Assembly: GCF_900142975.1 (NCBI RefSeq)
Contig: NZ_LT670848.1
Span: forward strand, 3,100,001 to 3,164,000
Direction of reading: 5' to 3'
From: Salegentibacter salegens
GTDB taxonomy: Bacteria; Bacteroidota; Bacteroidia; Flavobacteriales; Flavobacteriaceae
DNA: 64,000 nucleotides
The notes under the pieces: generated by a model
Told to the model about the DNA's origin: nothing
What the model saw: only the letters and a program-made list of their open reading frames with translations
The model's database searches: none
Shown: one piece after another, positions 45,022 to 58,794 of the stretch
How the letters are laid out: every line of letters starts with the position of its first letter
How positions within the stretch are numbered: position 1 is the first letter of the stretch
Translations under genes and position numbers: made by a program

Positions 45022-46581
45022 ATGAAAAAGAGAAATCTCCTCATTATAATTTTAAGCCTGTTTTTAGGAAATTCAGTCGTTGCACAACAGCAGGCTCAAA
45101 ATCCTATCATCCACGCCGATTTTCCCGATGCTTCCATAATTAGGGTCGATGACACCTATTATATGAGTAGCACCACGATGCATATGAATCCCGGAGTGCC
45201 GATTATGAAATCCACCGATTTGGTGAACTGGGAAATAGTAAATTACGCTTACAATATTTTGGGTGATACTGATGCTCTGAATCTGGAAAATGGAGAAAAT
45301 GCCTACGGGAGAGGATCCTGGGCAAGCAGCCTTCGTTACCATAATGATACTTTTTACGTTTCCACTTTTTCGAGCACCACAGGGAAAACTTATATTTTCA
45401 AAACAAAAGATATTGAAAATGGTTCCTTTGAAGAGATTTCTTTTACCCCATCTCTGCACGACAATACTTTATTTTTTGATGACGATGGAAAAACTTATCT
45501 CATTTGGGGTGGAGGTAAACTGAATATAGTAGAGCTTAAAGAGGATCTTTCAGGAGTAAAGGAAGGTACCGAAAGCGTTTTAATTGAAAATGCTACCGAG
45601 CCTATAGGTTCTAATTTTATTCTTCCTGCGGAAGGATCTCAAATATTTAAGACTAACGGAAAGTATTACTTGTTCAACATCGCCTGGCCAAGAGACGGGA
45701 TGAGAACGGTTATTATTCACCGGGCCGATAAAATTACCGGACCTTACGAAGGAAAACTCGCTTTTCAGGATAAAGGCGTGGCACAGGGTGGTTTAATTGA
45801 TACGCCTGAAGGGAATTGGTTTGCTTATTTATTTCGGGATTATGGAGCAGTTGGGCGTATTCCGTATTTGGTGCCTGTAAAATGGGAAAACGGCTGGCCT
45901 GTTTTAGGTGAAAATGGCAAGGTGCCTGAAACTCTGGATCTTCCGGTAAATGAAAGCTTAATTCCGGGAATCGTAGCTTCAGATGATTTTAGTAGAAAGT
46001 CGGGCGACAGAGATTTGCCACTGGTTTGGCAGTGGAACCACAATCCGCAGCCCGATTTTTGGTCTGTCAAAGATCGTGCTGGCTATCTGAGATTGACTAC
46101 AGATAGAGTAGATACTTCATTTTTAAATACCAGAAACACGCTAACTCAAAGAACCATTGGCCCAGAGAGTTCTGCGATTACAAAAATTGATCTTTCAGGA
46201 ATGAAAGATGGAGATTATGCAGGGCTTGGTTTGCTTCAGAAGAATTTCGGATTTGTAGGCGCTAAGATGCTAAATAACAAGAAGCAAATTATAATGGTCA
46301 ATGGGGTTTCAGAAGAACCCATTGAGGTTGAGAGCATCCCTTTGAATCAGGAAGAGCTTTATCTTAAAGCGGTTGGGGATTTTGAAGATAGGAAGGATAC
46401 TGCCAAATTCTACTACAGCCTTGATGGTGAAAACTGGAAAGCAATAGGCAACCAGCTTAAAATGTCATATACGCTTCCGCATTTCATGGGGTACAGGTTT
46501 GCGCTGTTCAATTACGCAACAGAAGAAGCTGGCGGTTATGTGGATTTCGATTACTTCAAAATTTATGATCAAATTAATTAA
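45022..46581 (+). CDS. GH43 beta-xylosidase/arabinofuranosidase with C-terminal beta-sandwich
   Basis: 519 residues, signal peptide to about 22 (VVAQQ). Five-bladed GH43 propeller (about 27-310) with HADFPDASIIR holding the catalytic base (Asp36), YMSSTTMHMNPGVPIMKS, and general-acid candidate Glu204 (LPAEGSQIFK). The C-terminal domain (about 315-515) is a GH43_C2/DUF1349-like beta-sandwich typical of GH43_12-type enzymes. It should remove xylose or arabinose from oligosaccharides in the periplasm. It follows CE15 by 5 bp and almost touches the next GH43. Confidence 0.9.
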   Translation: MKKRNLLIIILSLFLGNSVVAQQQAQNPIIHADFPDASIIRVDDTYYMSSTTMHMNPGVPIMKSTDLVNWEIVNYAYNILGDTDALNLENGENAYGRGSWASSLRYHNDTFYVSTFSSTTGKTYIFKTKDIENGSFEEISFTPSLHDNTLFFDDDGKTYLIWGGGKLNIVELKEDLSGVKEGTESVLIENATEPIGSNFILPAEGSQIFKTNGKYYLFNIAWPRDGMRTVIIHRADKITGPYEGKLAFQDKGVAQGGLIDTPEGNWFAYLFRDYGAVGRIPYLVPVKWENGWPVLGENGKVPETLDLPVNESLIPGIVASDDFSRKSGDRDLPLVWQWNHNPQPDFWSVKDRAGYLRLTTDRVDTSFLNTRNTLTQRTIGPESSAITKIDLSGMKDGDYAGLGLLQKNFGFVGAKMLNNKKQIIMVNGVSEEPIEVESIPLNQEELYLKAVGDFEDRKDTAKFYYSLDGENWKAIGNQLKMSYTLPHFMGYRFALFNYATEEAGGYVDFDYFKIYDQIN

Positions 46582-46582
46582 A

Positions 46583-47953
46583 ATGGAATATCATATTTTT
46601 TATTCAAAAATGCCGAAATTGATCTCTCAATACCTGTTTCTACTTTTCCTTTCGATAAATGCTTTTGGACAGAATCCGTTAATTATGGATCAATTTACTG
46701 CAGATCCTACGGCAAGGGTATTTAACGGAAGGCTATATGTATTTCCTTCCCACGATATCGTGCCGCCGGAAGGTGAAGGCCGTGCCGAATGGTTCAATAT
46801 GGCCGATTACCACGTTTTTTCTTCGGAAAATCTTACTGAATGGACAGACCACGGAAAAATTCTGGATCAAAAAGATGTGCCCTGGGCCGATCCTGAAGCT
46901 TACAGTATGTGGGCGCCTGATGCGGTATCCAAAAATGGCAAATTTCACTTCTATTTTCCCACAAGAATTAAAGGCGCCGGAGACGGGGAAGGTGGTTTTT
47001 CCATCGGGGTGGCGATCGCCGATAAACCTGAAGGGCCTTATAAGCCGCAGCCAAACCACATTGAAGGTGTGGAAGGCATAGATCCCAATGTTTTTATTGA
47101 TAAAGACGGGCAGGCTTATTTGTACTGGTCCCGTGGAAAAATTTATGGTGCAAAACTGAAGGATAATATGCTGGAGCTGGATTCAGAAATAAAGACCTTC
47201 GAGGAGATCCCTCAAAAAGGGCATATTGAAGGGCCTTTTGTTTTTGAAAGAAATGGCACTTATTATATGACTTATCCGCACGTGGCCAATAATACTGAAA
47301 GACTCGAATATGGGACTTCCGATAATCCGATGGGGCCTTTTACCCACCAGGGGGTTATTATGGACGAATCGGCTTCTGGTACCTGGACCAATCATCATTC
47401 CATCGTAAATTACAAAGATCAGTGGTACTTATTTTATCACGATAATGACCTTTCACCCGATTTTGATAAAAACCGTTCCATTCGCGCAGATAGTTTGTTC
47501 TTTGAAGAGAATGGAAACATCAAAAAAGTGATTCCAACTAAACGCGGAGTGGGAATTACCTCCAGTACTTCTAAAATTCAGATAGACCGCTATAGCGCGA
47601 AAAGCAACTATGGAGCTGCTTCGGTGTTTTTAGACCGGCTTGATCCTTTCCAGGGGTGGAAAGTGGTATTAAATAAACCTGATGCCTGGGTGAAATATAA
47701 TCGGGTTGATTTTGGTAATGAAGTACCCAAAAATGTCAAAATCAGGGCAAGATCTTTAACGGGCGCCACTATTGCGCTGAAACTGGCCGGTGAGAACGAT
47801 GAGGAGATTGCTGAAGTTACTATCCAAAAAGGTGGAAACTGGAATGTTTTTTCCGCTCCGGTAAAATCTGAAGCAACCGATGTTCAGGATCTTATAGTGC
47901 AACTGAAAAGTGGTGCCGGGGTTGAGGTAGACTGGGTTCAATTTGAAAAATAA
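46583..47953 (+). CDS. GH43 enzyme with C-terminal CBM6
   Basis: 456 residues from the chosen ATG, one base after the previous stop codon; ATG at 46610 ([15 protein letters not shown]) gives an equally good signal peptide. The frame extends further back but only inside the previous gene. The GH43 propeller has [11 protein letters not shown] (base Asp41 in this numbering) and [10 protein letters not shown] (acid Glu216). The C-terminal about 130 residues form a CBM6-like module ([15 protein letters not shown] to [10 protein letters not shown]). This pairing is common in arabinofuranosidases and xylosidases acting on arabinoxylan. It is secreted to the periplasm and lies 5 bp before the GH95 gene. 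Confidence 0.9.
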   Translation: MEYHIFYSKMPKLISQYLFLLFLSINAFGQNPLIMDQFTADPTARVFNGRLYVFPSHDIVPPEGEGRAEWFNMADYHVFSSENLTEWTDHGKILDQKDVPWADPEAYSMWAPDAVSKNGKFHFYFPTRIKGAGDGEGGFSIGVAIADKPEGPYKPQPNHIEGVEGIDPNVFIDKDGQAYLYWSRGKIYGAKLKDNMLELDSEIKTFEEIPQKGHIEGPFVFERNGTYYMTYPHVANNTERLEYGTSDNPMGPFTHQGVIMDESASGTWTNHHSIVNYKDQWYLFYHDNDLSPDFDKNRSIRADSLFFEENGNIKKVIPTKRGVGITSSTSKIQIDRYSAKSNYGAASVFLDRLDPFQGWKVVLNKPDAWVKYNRVDFGNEVPKNVKIRARSLTGATIALKLAGENDEEIAEVTIQKGGNWNVFSAPVKSEATDVQDLIVQLKSGAGVEVDWVQFEK

Positions 47954-47958
47954 TAAGA

Positions 47959-50457
47959 ATGAGAATTGGTAAGATTAAAATTTTAAAAAATAGGTTTTCC
48001 GGGTTCGGGTTTTCCGTAATTCTGGGAATATTGTTTTTGATCTCACCTTTTCAATCCTGGAGTCAGGAAGATTCCCAATTAAAACTCTGGTATGATAAGC
48101 CTGCTGAAAAATGGGTAGAGGCACTTCCCGTAGGAAACGGGCGATTGGGTGCAATGGTTTATGGAGATCCTCAAGAAGAGGTTATTCAGCTGAATGAAAA
48201 TACGATCTGGGCAGGACAACCTAACCGGAATGATAATCCTGAAGCCAAAGAATATTTATCTGAAGTACGTGAACTTTTATTTCAAGGTAGGAGTGGAGAA
48301 GCCCAGAAACTGGTCAATGAACATTTTATAAGTAAAAAATCCCACGGAATGCCGTATCAAACCGTCGGGAACCTGAAATTGTCTTTTCCCAATCACGATA
48401 ATTATACCGAATATTATCGGGAACTTAATTTGGAAAATGCGGTTACCACAACTCGCTATAAAGTTGATAAGGTTGGCTATGAAACCAAAGTCTTTGCTTC
48501 CCATCCCGATCAGGTAATTGTAGTACAAATCACGGCCGATAAACCCGGAGCTTTAAATTTCACAGCCACGATGGATCGTCCGGGGGGTGCCGAAGTTTCA
48601 GCTGAAAGTGGAGCATTAAAGCTACACGGAAAGACCAGCGATTTTGAGGGTATAGAAGGCAAGATTGAATTTCAGGCGATCACTAAAATTCAGACTGAAG
48701 CCGGAGAAATAATTTTAGCAAATGAGGCTCTTAAAATTCAGGATGCCAATAGTGCTACACTGTATATTTCCATCGCTTCTAATTTCAAAAATTACAAGGA
48801 TCTAAGTATTGATGAAGAAGCAAAAGCAGAAGAATATCTTTCCGCAATAGAAAAAAAGAAATCAGAAGAGATCTACAAGGAACATCTGGAAGATTACCAA
48901 AATTACTTTAACAGGGTTTCTTTAGATTTAGGTGAAACGGAAGCTGCGAAGCTACCCACCAATGAGAGGATCATAAATTTCAAAACCGGAAATGATCCAG
49001 CCCTTGTTTCTCTTTATTTTCAGTTTGGACGCTATCTTTTAATTACCTCTTCCAGGCCTGGAACGCAACCCGCCAACCTGCAGGGAATCTGGAACGACCA
49101 ATTAACCCCTGCCTGGGATAGTAAATACACGGTAAATATTAATACCGAAATGAATTACTGGCCGGCGGAGATCACGAATCTCACAGAATTTCACGAGCCA
49201 TTGATCCAAATGGTAAAAGAACTTTCAGAAATCGGAAGAAAAACTGCCAAAGATATGTACGGCGCAGAAGGCTGGGTGATGCATCATAATACGGACATTT
49301 GGCGAATGACGGGCGCGATAGACGGTTCCTACTGGGGAATGTGGCCAATGGGCGGGGTTTGGCTATCTCAGCATTTATTTGATAAATACGATTTTTCAGG
49401 AGATAAGGAATTTTTGAGATCTGTGTATCCCATCGTAAAAGATGCTTCAAAATTCTACCTGGATTTTATGATCAGGGAACCTGAGAATAACTGGCTGGTA
49501 GTATCCCCCTCAATTTCCCCTGAACACGCACCAACCGCCCATCCGGAATCTTCTTTGACATACGGAACAACGATGGATAACCAACTGATTTTCGACCTGT
49601 TTTCAAAAACTGCAAAAGCAGGGGAAATACTTGGAGATGATGAAGAGTTTATAGCTGAATTAAATGAAAAACTTCAGCAATTGCCTCCTATGCAAATTGG
49701 AAGTTGGGGACAATTGCAGGAATGGATAAAAGATTGGGATGATCCTAATAGCGATCACAGGCACGTTTCTCATTTATACGGACTTTATCCGTCAAACCAA
49801 ATTTCGCCATACCGGAATCCGGAATTATTTGAAGCTGCAAAAACTTCTTTAGTGGCCCGGGGAGATGAATCTACCGGTTGGTCTATGGGTTGGAAAGTAA
49901 ACCTTTGGGCGAGATTGCTGGATGGCGATCACGCGCTTAAATTAATAAAAGACCAATTAACCCCTTCAATGCAGGAAGGGCATAGTGAAAAAGGAGGGAC
50001 TTATCCCAATCTTTTTGATGCGCACCCTCCATTCCAAATCGATGGAAATTTTGGTTGTACCGCTGGCATTGCCGAAATGCTTTTACAAAGTCACGATGGC
50101 GCCATTCATATTCTGCCTGCATTACCTGAAGCCTGGGAAAAAGGAGAGATTACGGGTTTAAGAGCTCGTGGAGGTTTTGAAGTAGATTTGGAATGGGAGA
50201 ATAATAAGCCGGACAATGTTATTATTAAATCTGAATTAGGTGGTGTTGTTAGGATTCGGTCATATACCCCCTTGGAAGGAGAAGGTTTGGAAGAAGCCAA
50301 AGGTGATAACCCAAATAAGTTTTACAGCCTTCCGGATATTAAACAACCGCTTGTTTCAGAAGAAGCCGAGTTAAAAGAAGTGAAAATTCAGAAAGTATAT
50401 GAATACGATTTGAAAACTTCTGAAGGAGGGCAGTATGAATTGAAAATTAATAAATGA
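47959..50457 (+). CDS. GH95 alpha-L-fucosidase/alpha-L-galactosidase
   Basis: 832 residues with an N-terminal hydrophobic signal (about 12-36). GH95 features: [18 protein letters not shown] and [11 protein letters not shown] in the N-terminal beta domain, [12 protein letters not shown] (about 393-402) and [18 protein letters not shown] in the alpha/alpha barrel. Most GH95 enzymes hydrolyse alpha-L-fucosides, but a Bacteroides ovatus member in a xylan locus removes alpha-L-galactose from complex xylan. Given the location, alpha-L-galactose on glucuronoarabinoxylan is the better guess. Part of the GH43-GH95-GH43 run. Confidence 0.92.
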   Translation: MRIGKIKILKNRFSGFGFSVILGILFLISPFQSWSQEDSQLKLWYDKPAEKWVEALPVGNGRLGAMVYGDPQEEVIQLNENTIWAGQPNRNDNPEAKEYLSEVRELLFQGRSGEAQKLVNEHFISKKSHGMPYQTVGNLKLSFPNHDNYTEYYRELNLENAVTTTRYKVDKVGYETKVFASHPDQVIVVQITADKPGALNFTATMDRPGGAEVSAESGALKLHGKTSDFEGIEGKIEFQAITKIQTEAGEIILANEALKIQDANSATLYISIASNFKNYKDLSIDEEAKAEEYLSAIEKKKSEEIYKEHLEDYQNYFNRVSLDLGETEAAKLPTNERIINFKTGNDPALVSLYFQFGRYLLITSSRPGTQPANLQGIWNDQLTPAWDSKYTVNINTEMNYWPAEITNLTEFHEPLIQMVKELSEIGRKTAKDMYGAEGWVMHHNTDIWRMTGAIDGSYWGMWPMGGVWLSQHLFDKYDFSGDKEFLRSVYPIVKDASKFYLDFMIREPENNWLVVSPSISPEHAPTAHPESSLTYGTTMDNQLIFDLFSKTAKAGEILGDDEEFIAELNEKLQQLPPMQIGSWGQLQEWIKDWDDPNSDHRHVSHLYGLYPSNQISPYRNPELFEAAKTSLVARGDESTGWSMGWKVNLWARLLDGDHALKLIKDQLTPSMQEGHSEKGGTYPNLFDAHPPFQIDGNFGCTAGIAEMLLQSHDGAIHILPALPEAWEKGEITGLRARGGFEVDLEWENNKPDNVIIKSELGGVVRIRSYTPLEGEGLEEAKGDNPNKFYSLPDIKQPLVSEEAELKEVKIQKVYEYDLKTSEGGQYELKINK

Positions 50458-50481
50458 CTATAACTGATAAACTATAAAATT

Positions 50482-51450
50482 ATGAAACTCAGACTTAAAA
50501 TGCTTGCATTATTTGGATTAGGAATAATGCTTTCGCCTCAGCTTTTAAAAGCTCAAAACCCCATTATCACAGATGTTTTTACGGCAGACCCCGCACCGCT
50601 GGTTTATGACGATACGGTTTATTTATATACCAGCCACGATACGGCTTCAGTATCTTCCACCAACTACGAAATGAAGGATTGGCTAGTTTTTTCTTCGACT
50701 GATATGAAAAATTGGAAAAATCACGGACCAAAACTCTCGCCAAAAGATTTCTCCTGGGCAACCGGGGATGCCTATGCGGCTGAGGTTGCAGAAAGAGACG
50801 GTAAATTTTATTTTTATGTATCCACCTTTCATAAAGATGATGACAGGAGCGATGGGGGTGCGGCAATAGGAGTAGCGGTTGCAGATTCACCCTTAGGGCC
50901 ATTTAAGGATGCAAAAGGAGAAGCTTTAATCTATAATGAAATGACCACCGATAATCCTCACGGGTGGGATGATATTGATCCTTCGGTTTTTGTGGATGAT
51001 GATGGCCAGGCCTATATGTACTGGGGTAATGGCAGTATGAAAATGGTCAAATTAAAAGATAATATGATTGAATTAGATGGGAAAATCCAATATTATAATC
51101 CAAAGAATTTTATAGAAGGTCCCTGGGTTTACAAAAGAAAAGGCCTGTATTATTTAGTATATGCGAGCAAGGGGGAAGAACGAGAAAGAGTTGAATACGC
51201 TACCTCTGATAGTCCGGAAGGACCCTGGGAATACCGTGGAATACTCGCAGACAGCGCTCCCAATAGTTTTACCATTCATCCCGGTATTATCGAGTACAAA
51301 GGAAAAGATTATTTCTTTTACCATAATGGTGTATTACCAACCGGGGGAAGTTATCGACGTTCAATTACCGTAGATTATATGTACTACAATGAAGATGGCA
51401 CCATTCAGAAAGTAGAACAAACCGAAGAAGGGGTAGAAGCTGTAGAATAG
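50482..51450 (+). CDS. GH43 beta-xylosidase/arabinofuranosidase, single domain
   Basis: 322 residues, signal peptide to about 25 (LLKAQ). A bare GH43 propeller: DVFTADPAPLVYDD with base Asp36, HGWDDIDPSVFVDDDGQAYMYWGN with the pKa-modulating Asp, and acid Glu212 in NFIEGPWVYK. Without accessory domains it resembles GH43_1-type enzymes that cleave xylosyl or arabinosyl units from short oligosaccharides. It is periplasmic. A gap of 173 bp without a recognisable promoter or terminator separates it from the next GH43. Confidence 0.92.
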   Translation: MKLRLKMLALFGLGIMLSPQLLKAQNPIITDVFTADPAPLVYDDTVYLYTSHDTASVSSTNYEMKDWLVFSSTDMKNWKNHGPKLSPKDFSWATGDAYAAEVAERDGKFYFYVSTFHKDDDRSDGGAAIGVAVADSPLGPFKDAKGEALIYNEMTTDNPHGWDDIDPSVFVDDDGQAYMYWGNGSMKMVKLKDNMIELDGKIQYYNPKNFIEGPWVYKRKGLYYLVYASKGEERERVEYATSDSPEGPWEYRGILADSAPNSFTIHPGIIEYKGKDYFFYHNGVLPTGGSYRRSITVDYMYYNEDGTIQKVEQTEEGVEAVE

Positions 51451-51623
51451 TTTTTATAATCACATTAACGGGTTAGGTTCCCTGGAATTTTTTGACTGGA
51501 TAAATTACTTTTTAGATCTCCGGAAAATAATAACTGAACACAGATTCAAGAGCCTGAAATTATGAAATAGCGATTACTGCTTTTATTAAAGTAGGACGAT
51601 AAGAATTAAATGAAAATCAAGAA

Positions 51624-53330
51624 ATGAAAAAAAATCAAGTTGTTTTAATCACCGCCTTTTTGGCTTTATTTGTTTTTACCGGTTGTAATGCCCAAAAAAA
51701 TATTCCGGTATTTTCCAGCGTGGTATATGAAGGTGATGACGATATCTATAATGAAAATCCTTTGGATCCTAATGAGTTCTACAATCCAATTTTACAGGGA
51801 ATGTATCCAGATCCGGCCATTGCCCGAAAAGGTGATGATTATTATTTAGTAGCTTCATCTTTCGCAATGTTTCCAGGAGTGCCAATTTTCCATTCTAACG
51901 ATTTGGTAAACTGGAAGCAAATTGGTCACGTGCTGGATCGCAAATCTCAGCTTAAAGTGCACGATACAGGAATTAGTATGGGGATTTATGCACCAGATAT
52001 CCGCTATAATCCGCATAATGATACTTTTTATATGATCACCACGCAATTTGCGGGCGGTTTCGGCAATATAGTAGTTAAAACCCAGGATCCTAAAGAGGGA
52101 TGGAGTGATCCTATTAAATTGGATTTTGCAGGAATAGATCCTGCAATCTTTTTTGATGACGACGGTAAAGCTTATGTAGTTCATAATGATGCTCCAAATG
52201 AGGGAGAAGAATTGTACCAGGGGCATCGTGTGATTAAAATATGGGAATATGATGTTGAAAACGATCAGGTAATAAAAGGTACCGATAAAATTATTGTGAA
52301 TGGCGGGGTAGATCTTTCCAAAAAACCAATTTGGATTGAAGCACCGCATATTTATAAAAAAGATGGCCGTTATTACTTAATGTGTGCTGAAGGTGGTACC
52401 GGAGGCTGGCATAGTGAAGTGATTTTTGTAAGCGACAACCCTATGGGGCCTTACGAACCTGCACCCAACAATCCTATTTTAACACAGCGTCATTTTCCAA
52501 AAGACAGGAAAAACAAAGTAGATTGGGCGGGCCACGCCGATTTGGTTGTTGGACCAGACGATAAATATTACGGGGTGTTTTTAGGAATACGGCCTAATGA
52601 AAAAGACAGGGTAAATACCGGTAGAGAAACTTTTATTCTGCCTGTAGATTGGTCTGGTGAATTCCCCGTTTTTGTTAACGGGCTGGTTCCAATGGAGCCG
52701 AAACTTGAAATGCCTGAAGGTGTTGAAAATAAGACAGGGGAAGGGGACTTTTTTCCAAATGGTAATTTCACCTATACCGAAGATTTTTCTTCCAAAAACC
52801 TAGATTATCGTTGGATTGGCTTAAGAGGTCCGCGTGAAGATTTTATCGAATTCACAAAGAAAGGTCTTAAAATTAATCCTTTTGAAGTGAACATAAAAGA
52901 AGTAAAACCAACTTCTACGCTTTTTCACAGGCAGCAGCATAAAGATTTTTCTTTTACAACTACTATAGATTACAAACCTAAGTCTGAAAATGATTTGGCC
53001 GGAATCACCGCTTTACAAAATGAAGGTTTCAATTATGTTTTTGGTATTACTAAAAAAGACAAAGAACATTATTTAGTGCTGGAAAGAACAGAAAAAGGTT
53101 CTTCTGAAATATTGGCCAGTAAAAAAATAGAACTTAAAGGAAGTATTCAGCTTAGAGTAGAAGCAGATGGAGATGATTACAGGTTTAGCTATACCCTTAA
53201 CGGAGAGGGTTTTGAGAATTTAGGAGGGACTGTCTCAGGTGATATATTATCTACCAATGTTGCAGGTGGTTTTACCGGCACCCTTATAGGTTTATATGCA
53301 ACATCTGCAAACGATGCTGTTCCCGAATAA
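51624..53330 (+). CDS. GH43 beta-xylosidase with GH43_C2 domain, lipoprotein
   Basis: 568 residues, lipobox ending at Cys21 (FVFTGCNAQ), so membrane-anchored. The propeller starts with GMYPDPAIARKG (base Asp63) and SSFAMFPGVPIFHSND; the acid is Glu239 in WIEAPHIYK. The C-terminal beta-sandwich (about 370-565) is GH43_C2-like, with DFSFTTTIDYKP. This is the layout of GH43_12 beta-xylosidases and arabinofuranosidases from xylan loci. Same strand as the preceding enzymes and 41 bp upstream of the GH8 gene. Confidence 0.92.
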   Translation: MKKNQVVLITAFLALFVFTGCNAQKNIPVFSSVVYEGDDDIYNENPLDPNEFYNPILQGMYPDPAIARKGDDYYLVASSFAMFPGVPIFHSNDLVNWKQIGHVLDRKSQLKVHDTGISMGIYAPDIRYNPHNDTFYMITTQFAGGFGNIVVKTQDPKEGWSDPIKLDFAGIDPAIFFDDDGKAYVVHNDAPNEGEELYQGHRVIKIWEYDVENDQVIKGTDKIIVNGGVDLSKKPIWIEAPHIYKKDGRYYLMCAEGGTGGWHSEVIFVSDNPMGPYEPAPNNPILTQRHFPKDRKNKVDWAGHADLVVGPDDKYYGVFLGIRPNEKDRVNTGRETFILPVDWSGEFPVFVNGLVPMEPKLEMPEGVENKTGEGDFFPNGNFTYTEDFSSKNLDYRWIGLRGPREDFIEFTKKGLKINPFEVNIKEVKPTSTLFHRQQHKDFSFTTTIDYKPKSENDLAGITALQNEGFNYVFGITKKDKEHYLVLERTEKGSSEILASKKIELKGSIQLRVEADGDDYRFSYTLNGEGFENLGGTVSGDILSTNVAGGFTGTLIGLYATSANDAVPE

Positions 53331-53371
53331 CATTCAGAAAAAAGCAATATGCATTAAAAGAATACAGGATT

Positions 53372-54679
53372 ATGAAGCAAAGAATTTATTTATCAGGGCT
53401 ATTTTTCATCGGCTTGATCTTATTATCAGGAGCTATAAAAGCACAAAATTGTGATGAAGAAGTAGAAGATCCTCGTGGAAAAATGCAGACCTGGGAAAAG
53501 GGAGCCTGGGAAACCGGGGAATATAGAAATCTCTTTTTAGAGGCTGGTTATTCGCAAGCTGAAATCGATGCTAAACTTAAAAAAGCCTATTATGATGTAT
53601 TTGAAGGGCCAAACAGGGTATACTTTGAAGTTGAGGATTCTCTAGCCTATGTTTCTGATTTAAAAAATGAAGATGCGCGTACCGAAGGTCTATCCTACGG
53701 ACTTATGGTTGCGGTGCAGTTTGATAAAAAAGAAGTTTTTGACAAATTATGGCGCTGGACTGAAAAATATATGCAGCACCAGGAAGGACCCAGTGAAGCT
53801 TATTTTGCCTGGAGTGTAGATCCAAAAACGGGTAAAAAGAATGCCGAAGGATCCGCTTCAGATGGGGAATTGTTCTTTGTAACTGCATTACTTTTCGCTT
53901 CCAACCTTTGGGGAAATGACACCGGGATAAATTATTACGCCGAAGCCAGGAGAATTCTGGATGCTATGTGGAGCAAAGATGGTACTAATGGCGTTAGGAA
54001 TGTACTTAATGAAGAGCATAAACAAATAACCTTTGTACCGCACGATGGCGGATATGACTGGACAGACCCTTCTTATCATGTGCCGGCATTCTTTGAGATT
54101 TGGGCAGAATATGCCAATGATGGTCGTGAGGAATTTTACAGAGCAACGGCTGATACAGCCCGGGTTTTTCTACACCGTGCAACCCATCCGGAAACCGGCC
54201 TTACTCCAGATTATGCCGAGTTTAGCGGAGAACCTCATAGCCGCGGTAAGATGGGAGATGCGTTTAGATATGATTCCTGGCGCGTTCCTTTTAATATTGC
54301 TATGGATTATAGCTGGTATGCTAAAGACAGGGAATGGCAGCAACAATATGCACAGCGATTCCAAAATTTCCTGTACTGTGAGGGACTGGAAACTTATGTA
54401 GATCAATATAATATAGATGGCTCAACTCCAGATTGGATACTTCCTGCGGGAGGCTTTCAAAAGTTAAGGCATTCCCTTGGCCTGATTTCTACTGCCGGCA
54501 CAGCTTCTTTAATGGCTACCCATCCTAAAGGCTGGAAGTTTGTTGATGAAATTTGGGATGCCAAATTAGAACCCTACGAAGATGGTTATTTCGATCCGTA
54601 TTTTGATGGACTGCTTTACCTGTTTAGCCTTATGCAATTAAGTGGTAATTACCAGATTATTACCCCACAAACAAACTAA
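53372..54679 (+). CDS. GH8 reducing-end-xylose-releasing exo-oligoxylanase
   Basis: 435 residues, signal peptide to about 24 (AIKAQ). Alpha/alpha-barrel GH8 enzyme: general acid Glu105 in RTEGLSYGLMVAV, SASDGELFFVTALLFA, and the base candidate Asp301 in RYDSWRVPFN. The similarity is to Rex-type GH8, which trims single xyloses from the reducing end of xylo-oligosaccharides, and not to cellulases. It complements the two endo-xylanases. It lies 19 bp before an esterase gene. Confidence 0.93.
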   Translation: MKQRIYLSGLFFIGLILLSGAIKAQNCDEEVEDPRGKMQTWEKGAWETGEYRNLFLEAGYSQAEIDAKLKKAYYDVFEGPNRVYFEVEDSLAYVSDLKNEDARTEGLSYGLMVAVQFDKKEVFDKLWRWTEKYMQHQEGPSEAYFAWSVDPKTGKKNAEGSASDGELFFVTALLFASNLWGNDTGINYYAEARRILDAMWSKDGTNGVRNVLNEEHKQITFVPHDGGYDWTDPSYHVPAFFEIWAEYANDGREEFYRATADTARVFLHRATHPETGLTPDYAEFSGEPHSRGKMGDAFRYDSWRVPFNIAMDYSWYAKDREWQQQYAQRFQNFLYCEGLETYVDQYNIDGSTPDWILPAGGFQKLRHSLGLISTAGTASLMATHPKGWKFVDEIWDAKLEPYEDGYFDPYFDGLLYLFSLMQLSGNYQIITPQTN

Positions 54680-54698
54680 ATGAGACTGATAAACTAAT

Positions 54699-55520
54699 AT
54701 GAAAACAATATATTTTCTAATAGCAATTTTACTAATGGGGCCTGTTGGTTTTGCACAGGATTCCAATTTCCATATCTATTTAAGCTTTGGTCAATCCAAT
54801 ATGGAAGGGCACGCCAAATTTGAACCTCAGGATACCCTTAAAAATGAAAGATTCCAGGTTTTACAAAGTGTAGATTGTCCTGAACTTGGGCGTGAAGCAG
54901 GAAAATGGTATACCGCGGTTCCGCCTTTGTCAAGGTGCGATACCGGGTTAACTCCAACCGATTATTTTGGAAGAACTATGATTCAAAATCTCCCTGAAGA
55001 TGTGAAGATTGGGGTGATTAATGTTGCCGTGGGAGGATGCAAAATTGAATTATTCGATAAAGAAAATTATAAGGAATATGTTGCCAACGCTCCCGGCTGG
55101 ATGCTGCCCGCAATTAATAAATACAACGGGAATCCTTATGGACATTTAGTAGATATGGCGAGAAAGGCCCAGGAAAAGGGAGTAATAAAAGGAATCCTTT
55201 TACACCAGGGAGAATCAAATACGGGAGATGAGCAGTGGCCCGAAAAGGTGAAAGCTGTTTATGATAATTTAATAAAGGATCTAAATTTAAATGCTGAAGA
55301 AGTTCCGCTTATTGCGGGAGAAATGGTTTCAGAAGAACAAGGCGGTAAATGTGCCAGTATGAATAAAATACTTGCAAAGCTTCCACAGAAAATTCCAAAT
55401 GCACACATAGTTTCTTCAGAAGGATGTGAAGCCGTGGAGGACGGATTACATTTTTCAGCAGCTGGATATAGAAAATTGGGGAGACGTTACGCCGAAAAAA
55501 TGCTTCCGCTTCTAAAGTAA
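54699..55520 (+). CDS. SGNH-type acetylxylan esterase (CE6-like)
   Basis: 273 residues, signal peptide to about 19 (GFAQ). SGNH/SASA fold: Ser33 in SFGQSNMEGHA, INVAVGGCKI (block II Gly), LLHQGESNTG (block III), and Asp248/His251 in DGLHFSAAGY. It resembles CE6 acetylxylan esterases, which remove O-acetyl groups from xylan. It is unrelated in architecture to the larger esterase at 21410. Periplasmic; followed 27 bp later by feruloyl-type esterases. Confidence 0.88.
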   Translation: MKTIYFLIAILLMGPVGFAQDSNFHIYLSFGQSNMEGHAKFEPQDTLKNERFQVLQSVDCPELGREAGKWYTAVPPLSRCDTGLTPTDYFGRTMIQNLPEDVKIGVINVAVGGCKIELFDKENYKEYVANAPGWMLPAINKYNGNPYGHLVDMARKAQEKGVIKGILLHQGESNTGDEQWPEKVKAVYDNLIKDLNLNAEEVPLIAGEMVSEEQGGKCASMNKILAKLPQKIPNAHIVSSEGCEAVEDGLHFSAAGYRKLGRRYAEKMLPLLK

Positions 55521-55535
55521 TTGATAATAATTTAA

Positions 55536-57464
<1,929 letters not shown>

Positions 57465-57516
57465 CGCGGGATTTCCCTGGATTGGCTAATCTAATTACTA
57501 ACACTTAAAATCATAA

Positions 57517-58635
<1,119 letters not shown>

Positions 58636-58666
58636 ATTATTTTTCTGTTTTCTTCTTAAATCAAAT

Positions 58667-58791
58667 AAAAGCTGTCTAAAAGAATTTCTTTTGCTTAAGT
58701 GATTTCAGTTTCTAAATGTTTTGATTTTTAACATCCTAGACTCTAAATCAAGTTCAAAGATGATTTAAAAACCTTTTTAGACAGCCTTTTT
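58667..58791. terminator. Bidirectional long-loop terminator between the xylan locus and the HTCS gene
   Basis: A perfect 11-bp stem (GCTGTCTAAAA at 58671-58681 with TTTTAGACAGC at 58775-58785) encloses 93 nucleotides. A-runs on the left and T-runs on the right let it work on both strands. It lies between the convergent stop codons at 58635 and 58795. Confidence 0.72.
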
Positions 58792-58794
58792 CAG

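Noticed and set aside
46499..46582. Start of the GH43-CBM6 gene at 46499
   Set aside because: It would overlap the previous gene by more than 80 bp and put 28 or more non-signal residues before a good signal peptide.
51855..52349. 164-codon ORF on the minus strand inside a GH43 gene
   Set aside because: It is fully antisense to a well-conserved GH43 coding sequence and has no recognisable domain.
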